Origin: Pomphorhynchus laevis
Taxonomy: Eukaryota; Acanthocephala; Palaeacanthocephala; Echinorhynchida; Pomphorhynchidae
DNA: 64,000 nt
Assembly: GCA_012934845.2 (NCBI GenBank)
Contig: WNNJ02001248.1
Span: 458,869-522,868, forward strand
Direction of reading: 5' to 3'
Shown piece after piece: positions 45,027 through 56,340 of this stretch. Positions within the stretch are counted from its first letter, which is position 1, and each line of letters starts with the position of its first letter. The position numbers and the translations under genes are program-made. A model generated the notes under the pieces. That model had not been told where the DNA came from, ran no database searches, and saw nothing but the letters and a program-made list of their open reading frames with translations.

Positions 45027-48000
45027 TTGGTCGGCTTCATAAATTATCCTCGTGTGAATTCTTTAATCCTAGATGCAGCACTGTACACTACAATCAGCGT
45101 AGGTGGACCTCATCAGCAGTGAGCCTACGCCTACCTTTCGTGTTTCGGTCCTTTAATGATCTGCTGAAATTTTCCTCTGCTGCCTTACTGTAAAAACAAA
45201 CGATACAGTTTGTAAGGAATACATTTCCACTTGTGCAAACTGTACGTTGTTTCCGTCTTTTGTAACAAAAAAGACGGAGATAGCACTACAGTTGCCGGAA
45301 ACAACCGACAATCTGTCTTTTGAATCTTCTTGACAGGAAACCGGAATCTGCCAGGTTAATAGAATGAATAATTGCATACACGAGCGAGTATCTTCATTTG
45401 GTCGGCTTCATAAATTATCCTCGTGTGAATTCTTTAATCCTAAATGCAGCACTGTACACTACAATCAGCGTAGGTGGACCTCATCAGCAGTGAGCCTACG
45501 CCTACCTTTCGTGTTTCGGTCCTTTAATGATCTGCTGAAATTTTCCTCTGCTGCCTTACTGTAAAAACAAACGATACAGTTTGTAAGGAAAACATTTCCA
45601 CTTGTGCAAACTGTACGTTGTTTCCGTCTTTTGTAACAAAAAAGACGGAGATAGCACTACAGTTGCCGGAAACAACCGACAATCTGTCTTTTGAATCTTC
45701 TTGACAGGAAACCGGAATCTGCCAGGTTAATAGAATGAATAATTGCATACACGAGCGAGTATCTTCATTTGGTCGGCTTCATAAATTATCCTCGTGTGAA
45801 TTCTTTAATCCTAGATGCAGCACTGTACACTACAATCAGCGTAGGTGGACCTCATCAGCAGTGAGCCTACGCCTACCTTTCGTGTTTCGGTCCTTTAATG
45901 ATCTGCTGAAATTTTCCTCTGCTGCCTTACTGTAAAAACAAACGATACAGTTTGTAAGGAAAACATTTCCACTTGTGCAAACTGTACGTTGTTTCCGTCT
46001 TTTGTAACAAAAAAGACGGAGATAGCACTACAGTTGCCGGAAACAACCGACAATCTGTCTTTTGAATTTTCTTGACAGGAAACCGGAATCTGCCAGGTTA
46101 ATAGAATGAATAATTGCATACACGAGCGAGTATCTTCATTTGGTCGGCTTCATAAATTATCCTCGTGTGAATTCTTTAATCCTAGATGCAGCACTGTACA
46201 CTACAATCAGCGTAGGTGGACCTCATCAGCAGTGAGCCTACGCCTACCTTTCGTGTTTCGGTCCTTTAATGATCTGCTGAAATTTTCCTCTGCTGCCTTA
46301 CTGTAAAAACAAACGATACAGTTTGTAAGGAAAACATTTCCACTTGTGCAAACTGTACGTTGTTTCCGTCTTTTGTAACAAAAAAGACGGAGATAGCACT
46401 ACAGTTGCCGGAAACAACCGACAATCTGTCTTTTGAATCTTCTTGACAGGAAACCGGAATCTGCCAGGTTAATAGAATGAATAATTGCATACACGAGCGA
46501 GTATCATCATTTGGTCGGCTTCATAAATTATCCTCGTGTGAATTCTTTAATCCTAGATGCAGCACTGTACACTACAATCAGCGTAGGTGGACCTCATCAG
46601 CAGTGAGCCTACGCCTACCTTTCGTGTTTCGGTCCTTTAATGATCTGCTGAAATTTTCCTCTGCTGCCTTACTGTAAAAACAAACGATACAGTTTGTAAG
46701 GAAAACATTTCCACTTGTGCAAACTGTACGTTGTTTCTGTCTTTTGTAACAAAAAAGACGGAGATAGCACTACAGTTGCCGGAAACAACCGACAATCTGT
46801 CTTTTGAATCTTCTTGACAGGAAACCGGAATCTGCCAGGTTAATAGAATGAATAATTGCATACACGAGCGAGTATCATCATTTGGTCGGCTTCATAAATT
46901 ATCCTCGTGTGAATTCTTTAATCCTAGATGCAGCACTGTACACTACAATCAGCGTAGGTGGACCTCATCAACAGTGAGCCTACGCCTACCTTTCGTGTTT
47001 CGGTCCTTTAATGATCTGCTGAAATTTTCCTCTGCTGCCTTACTGTAAAAACAAACGATACAGTTTGTAAGGAAAACATTTCCACATGTGCAAACTGTAC
47101 GTTGTTCAAAACAACGTACAGTTTGCACAAGTGGAAATGTTTTCCTTACAAACTGTATCGTTTGTTTTTACAGTAAGGCAGCAGAGGAAAATTTCAGCAG
47201 ATCATTAGAATTAAAGAATTCACACGAGGATAATTTATGAAGCCGACCAAATAAAGATACTCGCTCGTGTATGCAATTATTCATTCTATTAACCTGGCAG
47301 ATTCCGGTTTCCTGTCAAAAAGATTCAAAAGATAGATTGTCGGTTGTTTCCGGCAACTGTAGTGCTAACTCTAACGATACAGTTTGTAAGGAAAACATTT
47401 CCACTTGTGCAAACTGTACGTTGTTCAAAACAACGTACAGTTTGCACAAGTGGAAATGTTTTCCTTACAAACTGTATCGTTTGTTTTTACAGTAACGCAG
47501 CAGAGGAAAATTTCAGCAGATCATTAAAGGACCGAAACACGAAAGGTAGGCGTAGGCTCACTGCTGATGAGGTCCACCTACGCTGATTGTAGTGTACAGT
47601 GCTGCATCTAGGATTAAAGAATTCACACGAGGATAATTTATGAAGCCGACCAAATGATGATACTCGCTCGTGTATGCAATTATTCATTCTATTAACCTGG
47701 CAGATTCCAGTTTCCTGTCAAGAAGATTCAAAAGACAGATTGTCGGTTGTTTCCGGCAACTGTAGTGCTATCTCCGTCTTTTTTGTTACAAAAGACGGAA
47801 ACAACGTACAGTTTGCACAAGTGGAAATGTTTTCCTTACAAACTGTATCGTTTGTTTTTACAGAAAGGCAGCAGAGGAAAATTTCAGCAGATCATTAAAG
47901 GACCGAAACACGAAAGGTAGGCGTAGGCTCACTGCTGATGAGGTCCACCTACGCTGATTGTAGTGTACAGTGCTGCATCTAGGATTAAAGAATTCACACG

Positions 48001-50253
48001 AGGATAATTTATGAAGCCGACCAAATGATGATACTCGCTCGTGTATGCAATTATTCATTCTATTAACCTGGCAGATTCCGGTTTCCTGTCAAGAAGATTC
48101 AAAAGACAGATTGTCGGTTGTTTCCGGCAACTGTAGTGCTATCTCCGTCTTTTTGTTACAAAAGACGGAAACAACGTACAGTTTGCACAAGTGGAAATGT
48201 TTTCCTTACAAACTGTATCGTTTGTTTTTACAGAAAGGCAGCAGAGGAAAATTTCAGCAGATCATTAAAGGACCGAAACACGAAAGGTAGGCGTAGGCTC
48301 ACTGCTGATGAGGTCCACCTACGCTGATTGTAGTGTACAGTGCTGCATCTAGGATTAAAGAATTCACACGAGGATAATTTATGAAGCCGACCAAATGATG
48401 ATACTCGCTCGTGTATGCAATTATTCATTCTATTAACCTGGCAGATTCCGGTTTCCTGTCAAGAAGATTCAAAAGACAGATTGTCGGTTGTTTCCGGCAA
48501 CTGTAGTGCTATCTCCGTCTTTTTGTTACAAAAGACGGAAACAACGTACAGTTTGCACAAGTGGAAATGTTTTCCTTACAAACTGTATCGTTTGTTTTTA
48601 CAGAAAGGCAGCAGAGGAAAATTTCAGCAGATCATTAAAGGACCGAAACACGAAAGGTAGGCGTAGGCTCACTGCTGATGAGGTCCACCTACGCTGATTG
48701 TAGTGTACAGTGCTGCATCTAGGATTAAAGAATTCACACGAGGATAATTTATGAAGCCGACCAAATGATGATACTCGCTCGTGTATGCAATTATTCATTC
48801 TATTAACCTGGCAGATTCCGGTTTCCTGTCAAGAAGATTCAAAAGACAGATTGTCGGTTGTTTCCGGCAACTGTAGTGCTATCTCCGTCTTTTTTGTTAC
48901 AAAAGACGGAAACAACGTACAGTTTGCACAAGTGGAAATGTTTTCCTTACAAACTGTATCGTTTGTTTTTACAGAAAGGCAGCAGAGGAAAATTTCAGCA
49001 GATCATTAAAGGACCGAAACACGAAAGGTAGGCGTAGGCTCACTGCTGATGAGGTCCACCTACGCTGATTGTAGTGTACAGTGCTGCATCTAGGATTAAA
49101 GAATTCACACGAGGATAATTTATGAAGCCGACCAAATGATGATACTCGCTCGTGTATGCAATTATTCATTCTATTAACCTGGCAGATTCCGGTTTCCTGT
49201 CAAGAAGATTCAAAAGACAGATTGTCGGTTGTTTCCGGCAACTGTAGTGCTATCTCCGTCTTTTTTGTTACAAAAGACGGAAACAACGTACAGTTTGCAC
49301 AAGTGGAAATGTTTTCCTTACAAACTGTATCGTTTGTTTTTACAGAAAGGCAGCAGAGGAAAATTTCAGCAGATCATTAAAGGACCGAAACACGAAAGGT
49401 AGGCGTAGGCTCACTGCTGATGAGGTCCACCTACGCTGATTGTAGTGTACAGTGCTGCATCTAGGATTAAAGAATTCACACGAGGATAATTTATGAAGCC
49501 GACCAAATGATGATACTCGCTCGTGTATGCAATTATTCATTCTATTAACCTGGCAGATTCCGGTTTCCTGTCAAGAAGATTCAAAAGACAGATTGTCGGT
49601 TGTTTCCGGCAACTGTAGTGCTATCTCCGTCTTTTTGTTACAAAAGACGGAAACAACGTACAGTTTGCACAAGTGGAAATGTTTTCCTTACAAACTGTAT
49701 CGTTTGTTTTTACAGAAAGGCAGCAGAGGAAAATTTCAGCAGATCATTAAAGGACCGAAACACGAAAGGTAGGCGTAGGCTCACTGCTGATGAGGTCCAC
49801 CTACGCTGATTGTAGTGTACAGTGCTGCATCTAGGATTAAAGAATTCACACGAGGATAATTTATGAAGCCGACCAAATGATGATACTCGCTCGTGTATGC
49901 AATTATTCATTCTATTAACCTGGCAGATTCCGGTTTCCTGTCAAGAAGATTCAAAAGACAGATTGTCGGTTGTTTCCGGCAACTGTAGTGCTATCTCCGT
50001 CTTTTTTGTTACAAAAGACGGAAACAACGTACAGTTTGCACAAGTGGAAATGTTTTCCTTACAAACTGTATCGTTTGTTTTTACAGAAAGGCAGCAGAGG
50101 AAAATTTCAGCAGATCATTAAAGGACCGAAACACGAAAGGTAGGCGTAGGCTCACTGCTGATGAGGTCCACCTACGCTGATTGTAGTGTACAGTGCTGCA
50201 TCTAGGATTAAAGAATTCACACGGGGATAATTTATGAAGCCGACCAAATGAAG
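44994..50253. repeat. Inverted array of a 371-bp repeat with a 12-bp target duplication (foldback-like)
   Basis: About 5.7 units run in the plus orientation (44994-47107) and about 8 in the minus orientation (47108-50253), period 370-371, almost identical to each other. ATTATCGTTACA occurs at 44982-44993 and 50254-50265, directly outside the array. The array therefore entered the Penelope gene as one insertion with a 12-bp duplication. Units hold short open stretches on both strands (66-74 codons) with no family resemblance; I take them as chance. Internal hairpins include GCGTAGG with CCTACGC, and AAGACGGA with TCCGTCTT. Confidence 0.93.
47060..47480. repeat. Double turn-round point of the 371-bp array
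   Basis: Orientation flips at about 47108 at a perfect palindrome (GTACGTTGTT and its complement, 3-base spacer). It returns to plus for about 55 bases from about 47373, then flips again at about 47427 at the same palindrome. One unit between the flips is shortened internally. Confidence 0.9.
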
Positions 50254-50265
50254 ATTATCGTTACA

Positions 50266-50700
50266 TATTGATTTTAATTCTTTATTATAATTACAAATTT
50301 TTCGTCCTAATGGTGGTAGGAGTTTATACCTTATTTTAGGAATATATTTACTTAAATCTGACCCTATTATTTCTTTACTTTTAGAATTATTTAAAAGTCC
50401 GGCTATATTTATGTTATCTATACATTTATTAATGAAGTTTATGGTTAATGTATATTTACTATTGTTTTTATTTACATTTATTGTATGATTATAGTATTTT
50501 GTATTACAATAACTGTCTATTTTTCTACTTAGCCTATCATCGTCGTTAATTAAGTTTTTGATTTATTGAACATATGATATCTTTAGAAAAACTTCTTATA
50601 TTTACATAAAGATCTTTTAGCTTATTATCACTTAAAAGTTGTTTTAACATTTCTAATTGTTCATTTATATACATATCTTTTTTAATATTTTTAACTCTAT
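50266..50700 (-). pseudogene. Naiad-like Penelope element, N-terminal part beyond the array
   Basis: The minus strand reads MYINEQLEMLKQLLSDN and SFSKDIICSINQKL, then after a frame change near 50555, RLSRKIDSYCNTKYYN and IPKIRYKLLPPLGRKICNYN, ending SICNDN at the array edge. It is very Asn-, Lys- and Ile-rich, as is the RT part at 43440-44993, which supports a single source gene. Confidence 0.6.
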
Positions 50701-50705
50701 GAGAA

Positions 50706-50803
50706 TGTCGTGATAAACACAACCTTTTGTTAATATTATTTAACTTGTCTGCTGTGATTTTGTAGATTACTCGAATAAAGCCTTAATACTTTTCTTCGGT
50801 ACA
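50706..50803 (+). repeat. 3' LTR of gypsy A, copy right of the Penelope insertion
   Basis: A complete LTR preceded by the same GAGA bases as at 42834. The shared 78 bases (42834-42911 and 50701-50779) can be read as a long target duplication made by the Penelope insertion. Confidence 0.75.
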
Positions 50804-50809
50804 CTTAAT

Positions 50810-51800
50810 ATTGGTGTACGGTGCTCTTTATTACGCTGGATTCAATCATTCGTAAGCAACCGCTCCTTTGCAGTACGCATAAGCCATTATCGTTATGATT
50901 ACTCAATGATGACGAGAGGCGTTCCGTAGGGATCGGTCATTATTCCGACTCTTTAACATATATGTAAATCATATCACAAACAGGTTAACGTCAGAATGTG
51001 TTACCTATGCAGATGATCTTAAGGCTTGGAGGCGCATCATTGATGAGTCCGATGTTAGCGCTCTTTAAAAAGACATGGATTCCATAAATAAATGGTGTAT
51101 ATCCGATGGGCTGATGATAAATGTTAATAAATGTAGGCATGCGGATTAGATCCCTAGATATTCGTTGCGCTTATCAAATTGGAAACATGTCGATTGATTC
51201 TAGAGATAAAATCGATGATTTTGGGGTATCTACGCTTAATACGCTCGAAATGAGCGCTCACGTAAATAACGTTTCGGCCAATTGACGTCGTACTATTGGC
51301 ATCATTAGACAATCTTTTGAATCACTAGAGGTATGTAGCTTCAGAATAATATCCAAGGCCATCATCGAATCTCGCATGCTCTACGCATCTCCCGCAGCGT
51401 ATCCACATCTGAGCAAGAACATTGTGGCTTACGAATCGATTCTCCTGTCGGCTACTCGTCTTGTTCCCGCTGTCAAAGACCTGTCGTTTGACCAGAAGTT
51501 AGAAATCCTAGGTGTTTCAACAGTTTGTGAAAGTTTGGTAAAATCTGATCTTATGCTGGTATAGTTGCCAATTTTATCGCCCATTCATCCACTCAACTTC
51601 ATGTTTTGCCTACGCAACTCCGAACAGTTACGTGGACATCGACTAACGCTCAAGCATCGTAAAAGAGTTCATCGACATTATCAAGATATCAGTGATCGAG
51701 CAAAAAAACAGTTGAACAGAATTCCGTCATCTGCAATTGAATGACGAAACATCCGAGAATTTCGGCGTGCGTTGAATAGTGTATCGCTCTCATAGGAAAG
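50810..51800 (+). pseudogene. Decayed CR1-like LINE, RT and C-terminal domain
   Basis: Readable pieces in order are IRKQPLLCSTHKPL near 50845, TYADDLKAWRRII near 51003, INKWCISDGLMINVNKC near 51085, then a C-terminal domain (51376-51560) with MLYASPAAYPHLSKN, LLSATRLVPAVKDLSF and LEILGVSTVCESL. Further broken pieces run to about 51780 (LRGHRLTLKHRKRVHRHY). Stops and frame changes are frequent. It is cut on the right by LINE-A copy 3. Confidence 0.65.
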
Positions 51801-51818
51801 CGAACAAACAACGAACAT

Positions 51819-52853
51819 TTCCCCTCTCATCCCTATTTTTTGCGGGGTTCCACAAGGTTTAGTCCTAGGTCCCCTGCTTTTCTCTCTTTTGCTTGGCGAT
51901 CTCTCTCCATTTATCAAACCTTACTCCTTTAACGTCATGCAATACGCCGATGACATTCTAATCTATGCTCATGCACCCGCACATCGCATACACGATATCG
52001 GCATTTCTGCCTCCAACTGTCTTTCTTCTATCTACAAACGTCTCTCCAATCTCCATCTCGTTCTAAACGCCGAAAAGTCCAAAATAATGTGGATCCTTCC
52101 CCGTAAACCAAGCATATCTCCTCCCATTGTATCTTTCGCCTCATCGATCATCCCTATAGTCCACAATCTCACTTTCTTAGGCTTCCATTTCGATGATCAC
52201 CTTTCCCTTAAACCCTTCGTCCGTGACAAGGTCCGCTCGTCTAACTTAATTCTTCGTGACATCCGCCGTATCCGCCCCCTTATCGACTTCCGTTCTTGTA
52301 TGTATCTTCTTTCATCGCTTCTTTTCCCTAAAATCGATTACTGCCTTAGCCTTTTCGCCAATTCTCCAAAATCCATCATCCTACCCCTACAACGAATAAT
52401 CAACACCGCCGTTCTAGTGCTCTTTCGTCTCCGTCGCTTCGACCACACATCCACATATTTTGCCCAACTCTCCTGGCCCACCATCCACATCCGCATCAAA
52501 CTCCGCCTTCTTCTCGTTACTTTTCGTCTCATCGCTGTCGGCTCCCCATCGTTCATCAACCTTCCTTTCTTAGACGATACTCGCCCCACCTCGCTATCGC
52601 TTCGTTCCTGTCATACCCTCTTACTCCACGTTCCTAATTACTCCAACAACTACGGTCTCCGATCCTTCCTCGTCGCCGCCTCACTCGCCTGGAATCAACT
52701 CCCTCTCGACGTCCGCCGCGCTCCCTCCTTTATCACATTCAAACACCTCCTCCGTTCACACCTTCTCGACACCTGATTCACAGTTTTGTTTTGTTGTGGT
52801 CATGTAAGCGTGCGCTGGCACGCATTTGCCACGTTAAAATAAATCTTTTTTTT
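51819..52853 (+). mobile_element. LINE-A copy 3, 5'-truncated, RT part intact
   Basis: It starts inside the RT just before CGVPQGLVLGPLLF and is open from there to the stop at 52776: [23 protein letters not shown] and so on to the C-terminal domain (SLAWNQLPLDVRRAPSF). It keeps the C run that copies 1 and 2 have shortened, so its frame through the PQG region is the normal one. It ends at the usual LINE-A 3' hairpin and T run. Confidence 0.9.
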
Positions 52854-52919
52854 AAACAAAGAAACCGACTTAGATTTTCTATTAACCGTAGTTTCACGTC
52901 GAGGAAGTCATCACTGTTT

Positions 52920-53135
52920 TAGCATGGTTTGCCTCATATCTATCCGACCGTTCTTTTCGGGTCTGTTCAAATTCATCATCCACTCCCATCACTATTTTCT
53001 GGAGGGTCCCACAAGGTTCAGTTCTAGGAACCCTGTTTTTCTCCTTCTACTCCGCGATCTCTCTCCGTTTATCAAACCTTACTCCTTTAACGTCATGCAA
53101 TACGCCGATGAAATCCTCATATATGTTCATGCACC
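52920..53135 (+). pseudogene. LINE-A fragment with internal RT region
   Basis: The stretch reads [22 protein letters not shown] and [17 protein letters not shown], in two frames, and ends after VHAP. It keeps TGG (Trp) where LINE-A copies 1 and 2 have TAG. It carries no 3' end, so it is an internal piece. A 20-base tandem duplication (GTAGTAGTCGTACT type) follows at about 53136-53172. Confidence 0.75.
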
Positions 53136-53172
53136 CTGTAGTAGTCGTACTTCCTGTAGTAGTCGTACTGAT

Positions 53173-53690
53173 GTACAAAAACCGCATGTGAACTGTTTAC
53201 GTTTATACACTGAGTGGTCGGATATTTTAACTCGAACAAGTGTCCATACATCACAATCTTTATATTCGCATCCAACTTCAAAACTGGTATAACCTTCATT
53301 GCATTCCGATGTGGAAGATGCTTGGTCAGGAACAGGGATCTGAGATCGCCCTTTTTTAGGCCTGATCTTTTATCGAGAGATAATACCATGATACCGTGTG
53401 GGACACATTGAACTTTTGAAAACTCCAGAACAGCGAGTTATCTTTCTAAAACGATGCCGCGATGCAGGAATCATTTTAAACTTTATCAAGCGTTCAGTAA
53501 CAATAGATTTTAGAGTTATGAAGGACCTCCAATTATCCAAAATATACAATCAATTTAATCTCAGGATTTTTAGTCGGTATATTCGTATATATAAATGGGT
53601 TATGAGCAAATAAATCGTATTGCGGTAGAGTGTGCACATACAACAAAGGCGTTAATGAAAGGAAGACTTAAAAAGAAATTCAATGACCTG
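53173..53690 (+). other. Unassigned region with a possible Penelope-type N-terminal fragment
   Basis: An open stretch at 53398-53613 reads LLKTPEQRVIFLKRCRDAG and IILNFIKRSVTIDF. This kind of block (many charged residues, FLxxCxxxGIIPxFI) is often seen at the start of Penelope RT proteins. A piece after it (about 53640-53690) reads YNKGVNERKT-like. The likeness is weak and it could be chance. Confidence 0.3.
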
Positions 53691-53769
53691 CTGTACAGAC
53701 TTTTTCTTCTATTTTTTTGTGAGCGGTCAAAACAGCCTAATGGTTATGACCTGTGGTAATAATAAATTT

Positions 53770-55887
53770 TTTTCAGAACACTCAAATAAAACATATACAC
53801 ATATCAACCGTAAAGCATCTTATACCGGGCAACATGTTCGGAGCTTGTTACAGAAAGTCGATGAGCTAAAGTTTAGGATCGAGTCTGTTAATCCAATTAT
53901 AGTTGGTATTACAGAATCTTGGCTTAATTGTGATGTATCCGATGCTGAGGTATCCATCCCAGGCTATTCTTTGTTCCGTAGTGATCGGATAGGGGTAGGG
54001 GTGGTGGCGTAGCTCTCTTTATGAGAGACGAAGTTAAGGTGCGTGTTTTGAGTAAGTCGTCTATTGATAGAGTTGAGAGTTTGTGGTGTCAGGTGAAGTT
54101 TGATAACAGCTCACCCATCATACTGGGTCTTGTGTATCGTGCTCCTAAGGCAATATCTAAGAAACTCATTGAAGAGATAGAGTTGTATACGCGAAGAGAT
54201 TGTGATACTGTGATAATTTGGACTTCGAATACGGTTCTTCCTGCTTCGAATACGGTTCTTCCTACTTGTGATAGTGAATCTTGTGACCTTATGGAGTGTT
54301 TTACTTATTGTGGTCTTGCTCAATTTGTTGATGTACATACTCGCTTTTCAAGTTGTAGTTCTTCCCTTCTTGATCTTTGCCTATCGACAAACAGTCAATT
54401 AATCAGTAGTATCCAATATGATTCTCCTGTTGGTTTGTCTGATCACTGTGTAGTTAAAGTTTTGCTAAATATACAAATGAGGGTGTTTCATCATGCTCGG
54501 TACAAACGTCAGATTAATGTTTTTCGGGCGAACTATGATGTTATTACATCAAAGCTGCATAGAGTAAGTTGGCCTGATCCGGCTGTTGTCGGAGTTGACG
54601 AGGCCTGGGATCATTTTCGCGTGACGCTTTATTTTCTAATGGTAAAATTTTCACCTTTGAAGACTAAGAATTGTCAGAAGAGCGCTCGTTGGTTTGATAC
54701 TGAGCTGGCTACTGCGATGAAAGCTCGTGACTTCAGTTTAAAATGCTTTAAGGGTGGGTTTTGTGAATATGGTGTTTATAAGCAGGCGAGAAATTTCTTC
54801 AATTCTATAAAGCGACATAAGCGCTTTTTTTGAAAATGGTCTAGCTCATAGTTGTAGACATGATCCCAAAGCTCTCTTTCTATATGTGAATAGTAGTAGG
54901 AACGCTAATAAAACAATTGGCCAATATTTTGATAGCGTTATTGAAGACGACCTTGCTGAGATGTTCTCAAGACATTTTTACTTGTACAAAGGGACTACAA
55001 ACGAGTATTCTGAACCTATCCAGAACAGTGAGACGATAAGAGGTGCTAGTGTTTCATATCCTAGTTTAGACATAGCTAATTTGATAACTCCTGAGAAAGT
55101 TTTAGCTGAACTGCATCGTCTTAAAGAGACAAACTCCAAAGGTGTTGATTTGTTACCTTCGATATATCTTCGTCGAATATCAGACTCAATATATATACCA
55201 CTTTGTAACATATTTCGACAATCTATTATTGATACGAATCTTCCAAAAGATTGGAAACAATCGATCATTCACCCCATCTTCAAAAAGGGTGATAGATCTT
55301 CAGTAGACAATTACAGACCAGTAAGTATTACTTGCTTATGTTGTAGAATGTTAGAGCGAATTATACATGGTTATATGGTCAAGTTTTATAGTGAGAATAA
55401 TGTAATAGCTTCTGAGCAACATGGTTTCCGTAAGGGTTATTCGACAGTTACTAATCTACTCGCAGCCCATCTTGATTGGTCAGCTAATAAAGCCGTATCC
55501 ATTGCTACTGACATCATATTCTTCGATTTCTCTAAGGCATTTGACAGAGTAGACCATAGATTCCTCCTAAATAAACTAAAGAAAACTGGCATTCCATTTT
55601 TGCTTGTTAGATGGATTGAATCGTTTTTAAGCAATCGTAGTTATTATGTGCATGTAGATAACTTTTACTCTTCTTCGCGGCCATGTAATATAGGGGTGAT
55701 TCAAGGTTCAGTATTGGGTCCATTGTTATTTAGTGTCTACATCAACGATATCCCGGAATTTATTGATTCTCGGATGCTTTTATATGCAGACGATTTGAAA
55801 ATCTGGCGGGCAATTCGTTTACCCAATGATATAGTTAAACTGCAACGGGATATCGATAAAGTCGAAAATTGGGCTCTGCACAATTAG
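53770..55887 (+). pseudogene. LINE-F ORF2: endonuclease and RT with few breaks
   Basis: The endonuclease shows VDELKFRIESVNPI, GITESWLNCDVSD, IILGLVYRAPK and GLSDHCVVKVLL. The usual GDFN block is replaced by WTSNTVLPASNTVLP, where an 18-base tandem duplication (about 54223-54262) sits, so the nuclease is probably inactive. The RT shows SVDNYRPVSITCLCCRML, HGFRKGYSTVTNLL, FFDFSKAFDRVDH, IQGSVLGPLLF and YADDLKIWR. Breaks are a frame change near 54005, an extra T in a T run near 54830 and a TAG at 55885-55887. Confidence 0.83.
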
Positions 55888-56335
55888 TTGATTGTAAATA
55901 TATCAAAATGCAAACATTTACGTGTTCGTGGCGGAAATGCTCAATCTTTAGTTAATTATAGCTTTCAAAGCAGTGATATAGAACGAGTGAGCAAATATAA
56001 GGACTTGGAATTGTGGATAAACAGTGATTTGAGTACCGTCACACATACTGAACATGCTTGTTCAAATGCGTTGGGGATAATCGGTCAACTTCGACGCACT
56101 TTCATTGCACTCAATCAATTTGTCCTACGTCCCCTAATCTTTGCCTATGTGTTGCGCCGTCTCCTATGTGCTGCGCCGTGTGTGTATCCCCAAAATTCAA
56201 AAGAACATATTAGTTCAGAGAGGGTACTTCATAGAGCTACCAAGCTAGCACCGCAACTGAAATTTTTGTCGTACCCTGATCGATTAAAAGCACTTAGACT
56301 TGAGACTGGCACGTGGACCTGCCGGTACATCGATA
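55888..56335 (+). pseudogene. LINE-F RT C-terminal domain, fused in frame to the RT-RLE gene
   Basis: About 150 codons after the TAG at 55885 encode IVNISKCKHLRVRGG, VSKYKDLELWI, TEHACSNALGIIGQLRR and RVLHRATKLAPQL. The frame runs without a stop into the next gene, giving one open frame of 990 codons from 55888 to 58860. There is no reason to think the fusion is used; it may be an accident of insertion. Confidence 0.75.
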
Positions 56336-56340
56336 TTATT

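Larger units (their letters stand above)
42913..50700 (-). mobile_element. Naiad-like Penelope retroelement, split by an inverted satellite array
   Basis: Minus-strand pieces lie at 50700-50266 (N-terminal part) and 44993-42913 (rest and 3' region). They form one element interrupted by the array at 44994-50253, as shown by the shared ATTATCGTTACA at the two edges. The element itself sits in the 3' LTR of gypsy A. An N-terminal GIY-YIG domain, expected if it is a Naiad, is not present, so it is 5'-truncated or of another subgroup. Confidence 0.7.
34953..50803 (+). mobile_element. Old Ty3/gypsy-like LTR element (gypsy A), fossil hosting other insertions
   Basis: LTRs of about 100 bases start TGTCGTGATAAAC (left, 34953-35052; right, 42838-42912 and again 50706-50803). 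Between them are, in order, a gag-like region (from about 35069), two zinc-knuckle-like motifs (about 35730-35825), protease-like, RT-like (about 36440-36760), RNase H-like (to about 37600) and integrase-like (about 41640-42370) regions. It is a fossil with well over ten breaks. A younger gypsy-like element (37649-41588) sits between its RNase H and integrase parts, and a Penelope-like element (about 42913-50700) sits in its 3' LTR. Confidence 0.82.
53750..56340 (+). mobile_element. LINE-F, CR1-like, endonuclease and RT, 3' end replaced by an RT-RLE gene
   Basis: The order on the plus strand is endonuclease (53820-54470), linker (54480-54830), RT (54886-55887) and C-terminal domain (55888-56335). 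The C-terminal domain matches the fragment at 18279-18692 (VLHRATKLAPQL, YPDRLKALRLETGTW, RYIDI) and stops at RYIDI, where an ATTATTATTAATG stretch leads into RT-RLE sequence. Confidence 0.82.

Noticed and set aside
45026-50120. Many open stretches of 66-81 codons on both strands of the 371-bp array as a gene family
   Set aside because: They repeat only because the DNA unit repeats, occur on both strands, and show no protein-family motif, signal peptide or codon pattern.
45026-50253. CRISPR-like array
   Set aside because: Units are 371 bp, almost wholly identical and inverted, with no short repeat/unique spacer pattern, and the context is eukaryotic retroelements.
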